A stretch of 7,072 nt of DNA, taken from assembly GCA_024277475.1 (NCBI GenBank), contig JAJRVC010000030.1:1-7072 (forward strand). Reading direction: 5' to 3'. This document shows positions 5,658-7,072 of the stretch, one piece after another. Source of the stretch: Deltaproteobacteria bacterium (GTDB taxonomy: Bacteria > Desulfobacterota > Desulfobacteria > Desulfobacterales > JAFDCJ01). Numbering within the stretch: position 1 is the stretch's first letter; each line of letters begins with the position of its first letter. A program made the position numbers and the translations under genes. The notes beneath the pieces were generated by a model. The model saw only the letters and a list, made by a program, of their open reading frames with translations, was not told the DNA's origin and did no database searches.

Positions 5658-5974
5658 ATGCTACCTAGGTTGAACGGTTCAGCGTTCATGGTTCTGGGTT
5701 GAAACGCCATAACCGGCCGTTAACAAAAGGGACGCACGTTGATAGGTGCGAATGTTATGTTTCACCCAATGGGTGAAAGAGGCCAAGCTAAGTCACGCCT
5801 CAAACTCCATGAATAAAGTTATGGATATCAGTTTACTATAACCTTTGAACCTTGAATCCTGAACCTGAAACCGCTCATTTCAGGTGCTAAAGACCGGTAA
5901 GTGCTGTGCAGCCGGCAGACTCGTTCCAGCGAATGTGAAACCAGCTAAATATAATCGATAAGGAGAGACATGCA
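5658..5974. other. Gap between arsA and acr3
   Basis: No protein-like frame is seen. The gap holds the nested palindromic element at 5668-5872. After it, about 100 bp lead into acr3, with a TATAAT at 5950-5955 but no matching -35 at a proper distance and very little leader. I cannot tell from sequence alone whether acr3 is read from the arsR promoter or from its own. Confidence 0.6.
5668..5872. repeat. Nested, co-axial palindromic element between arsA and acr3
   Basis: The segment 5676-5700 (starting GGTTCAGCGTTCATGG) and the reverse complement of 5840-5865 (starting GGTTCAGGATTCAAGG) match at about 20 of 26 aligned columns. Inside, CCATAAC (5707-5713) pairs with GTTATGG (5818-5824). At the exact centre lies a perfect 8-bp stem with a 3-nt loop, TTTCACCC-AAT-GGGTGAAA (5760-5778). 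All three share an axis near 5766-5770. The right edge consists of degenerate TTGAACC-like units (5840-5872), a style of intergenic repeat I associate with Desulfobacterota. It may be a miniature inverted-repeat element or a folded RNA in the operon transcript. No T run follows the central hairpin, so it is not a standard terminator. Confidence 0.55.
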
Positions 5975-7072
5975 ATGAGCAATGAAGCAATCCAGAACAA
6001 TGACCGCAAAATGACCAGTGTTTTCGAGCGTTTTCTTGCCCTATGGGTGGTTCTGTGCATTATTGCGGGCATCTTGCTCGGGAAAATTGCCCCGGGCGTG
6101 GCACAATCTCTCGACAGCCTGGCCATCTATGTCAAGGGCGCGCCGGTGGTGTCGATTCCGATCGCCGTCTGTCTGTTTTTCATGATGTATCCCATTATGG
6201 TCAAGATCGATTTTGGTGAGGTCATCAAGGCCGGTAAAAGCGGCAAACCGGTGTTTTTAACCCTGTTTGTCAACTGGGCCATAAAACCGTTTACCATGTA
6301 TGGGATTGCCACATTATTTCTCGGCACCCTTTTTTACAATTTCATCGGCCCGGATGCCGTGGATCTGGTCAAGATGCCATTTGGCCTCGATCTACCGGTG
6401 GGGGCGAGCCACGGGGCCGGAACCGTGGTGCTGGCTGATGGTGTTAAAATGCTGCAGATTCCGCTGTGGCGCAGCTACCTGGCCGGATGTATCCTGCTGG
6501 GTGTTGCACCCTGCACGGCCATGGTGCTGGTGTGGAATTACCTGTCCCGCGGCAATGACGGGCTGACGCTTGTGATGGTGGCCATCAACTCGCTGACCAT
6601 GCTGGTGCTCTATGGTGTGTTGGGCGGATTTTTGTTGGGCGTGGGGCGCCTGCCGGTACCCTGGCAGGCCTTGCTGCTGTCGATAGCGATCTACGTGGCC
6701 CTGCCGCTGGTGGCCGGCTATCTTTCCCGTAAATGGCTCATCGCCGCCAAAGGAGAGAAATGGTTCAAAGAAAAATTCTTGCATATCCTGACCCCGGTAA
6801 CCATCATTGCGCTGCTCATCACCCTGGTGCTGTTGTTTTCTTTTAAAGGAGAGGTCATCATCAGCAACCCCCTGACCATCCTGTGGATCGCCATTCCGCT
6901 TTTCATCCAAACCATGATGATCTTCTGGCTGGGGTACGGTCTGGCACGGCTGCTGAAACTGCGCTACATCGATGCCGCGCCGGCGGCCATGATCGGCGCC
7001 TCCAACCACTTTGAAGTAGCTATTGCCACTTCCACGATGCTCTTCGGCTTATCTTCGGGAGCGGCCCTGGCC
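5975..7072 (+). CDS. acr3: ACR3-family arsenite permease (3' end cut by window)
   Basis: The first 366 residues are present, with the frame open at the window end. The protein is a bile/arsenite/riboflavin-type transporter of the ACR3 group. It shows the N-terminal [25 protein letters not shown], a [19 protein letters not shown] segment, the hallmark [17 protein letters not shown] with the essential cysteine at 180, and [21 protein letters not shown] with the conserved Glu at 347. It exports As(III) across the inner membrane, alone with proton motive force or assisted by ArsA. The start is the ATG at 5975 with AGGAGAG (5961-5967) upstream; an earlier ATG at 5970 is out of frame and stops after two codons. 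Oddity: between the third membrane segment (W101) and Cys180 there are about 35-45 more residues than in ACR3 proteins I know, including the polar stretch [20 protein letters not shown] at about 140-159. Confidence 0.93.
   Translation, partial: MSNEAIQNNDRKMTSVFERFLALWVVLCIIAGILLGKIAPGVAQSLDSLAIYVKGAPVVSIPIAVCLFFMMYPIMVKIDFGEVIKAGKSGKPVFLTLFVNWAIKPFTMYGIATLFLGTLFYNFIGPDAVDLVKMPFGLDLPVGASHGAGTVVLADGVKMLQIPLWRSYLAGCILLGVAPCTAMVLVWNYLSRGNDGLTLVMVAINSLTMLVLYGVLGGFLLGVGRLPVPWQALLLSIAIYVALPLVAGYLSRKWLIAAKGEKWFKEKFLHILTPVTIIALLITLVLLFSFKGEVIISNPLTILWIAIPLFIQTMMIFWLGYGLARLLKLRYIDAAPAAMIGASNHFEVAIATSTMLFGLSSGAALA

Noticed and set aside
5721..5757. TAACA...CGCAC...GTGCG...TGTTA, which briefly resembled an integron attC recombination site.
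   Set aside because: It is too short, the arms are asymmetrical and the conserved core boxes (RYYYAAC and GTTRRRY) are not met. The pairing is part of the larger palindromic element.
5760..5778. The TTTCACCC/GGGTGAAA hairpin as a rho-independent terminator of arsA.
   Set aside because: It is followed by GAGGCC and not a T run on either strand, so it does not fit an intrinsic terminator.
5950..5955. A perfect TATAAT just before acr3 as a possible promoter.
   Set aside because: No -35-like sequence lies 16-18 bp upstream, and the start of transcription would fall on the ribosome site. The region is AT-rich, so chance is likely.
6392..7009. A long open frame of 205 codons on the minus strand, opposite acr3.
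   Set aside because: Its product is a low-complexity Q/H/G-rich chain, as expected from the antisense of a GC-rich membrane protein gene. The plus-strand frame has clear ACR3 motifs.

Overview
The window is a metalloid-resistance island built around a back-to-back pair of ArsR-type repressor genes at about 3060-3204. Everything left of that point is transcribed leftwards and everything right of it rightwards. Protein sequences, moderate GC, good Shine-Dalgarno sites, the arsR-arsD-arsA-acr3 gene set and degenerate GAACC-rich intergenic repeats suggest a Gram-negative anaerobe, most likely a Desulfobacterota (deltaproteobacterial) genome. That placement is an impression from sequence style, not a database result.

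Left arm (minus strand, 3060 down to 1). It begins with an ArsR-family regulator that lacks the usual CxC arsenite site and carries a cysteine-rich 41-residue tail. The tail has its own near-perfect Shine-Dalgarno and ATG in the same frame, so it may also be made as a free peptide. A gap of about 330 bp follows, containing a 167-bp nested palindrome. Then come two translationally coupled genes that each encode one half of a DUF318/ArsP-type permease, then an ECF sigma factor, then the start of its zinc-finger (zf-HC2) membrane anti-sigma factor, which runs off the window.

Right arm (plus strand, 3204 to 7072). This is a classical arsenite operon: arsR (with CVC metal site), arsD (As(III) metallochaperone), arsA (two-domain ATPase, all three metal-site cysteines present) and, after a gap of about 320 bp holding a second nested palindrome, an ACR3 arsenite permease truncated by the window end. 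ArsD would hand As(III) to ArsA, which is expected to energise or assist extrusion through the permease, under control of the CVC ArsR.

The divergent promoter region is unusually readable. Each regulator has a consensus-like sigma-70 promoter with a 17-bp spacer, and each promoter has a different inverted repeat just after its -10 box, suggesting two separately tuned repressor circuits. The observations most worth a second look are the in-frame cysteine-rich peptide inside the left arsR, the split permease pair it may control, the two co-axial palindromic elements in the two long gaps, and a roughly 35-45 residue insertion in ACR3. No wholly new system is proven here; the candidate novelty is the left arm as a second metal- or thiol-responsive module beside a standard ars operon.
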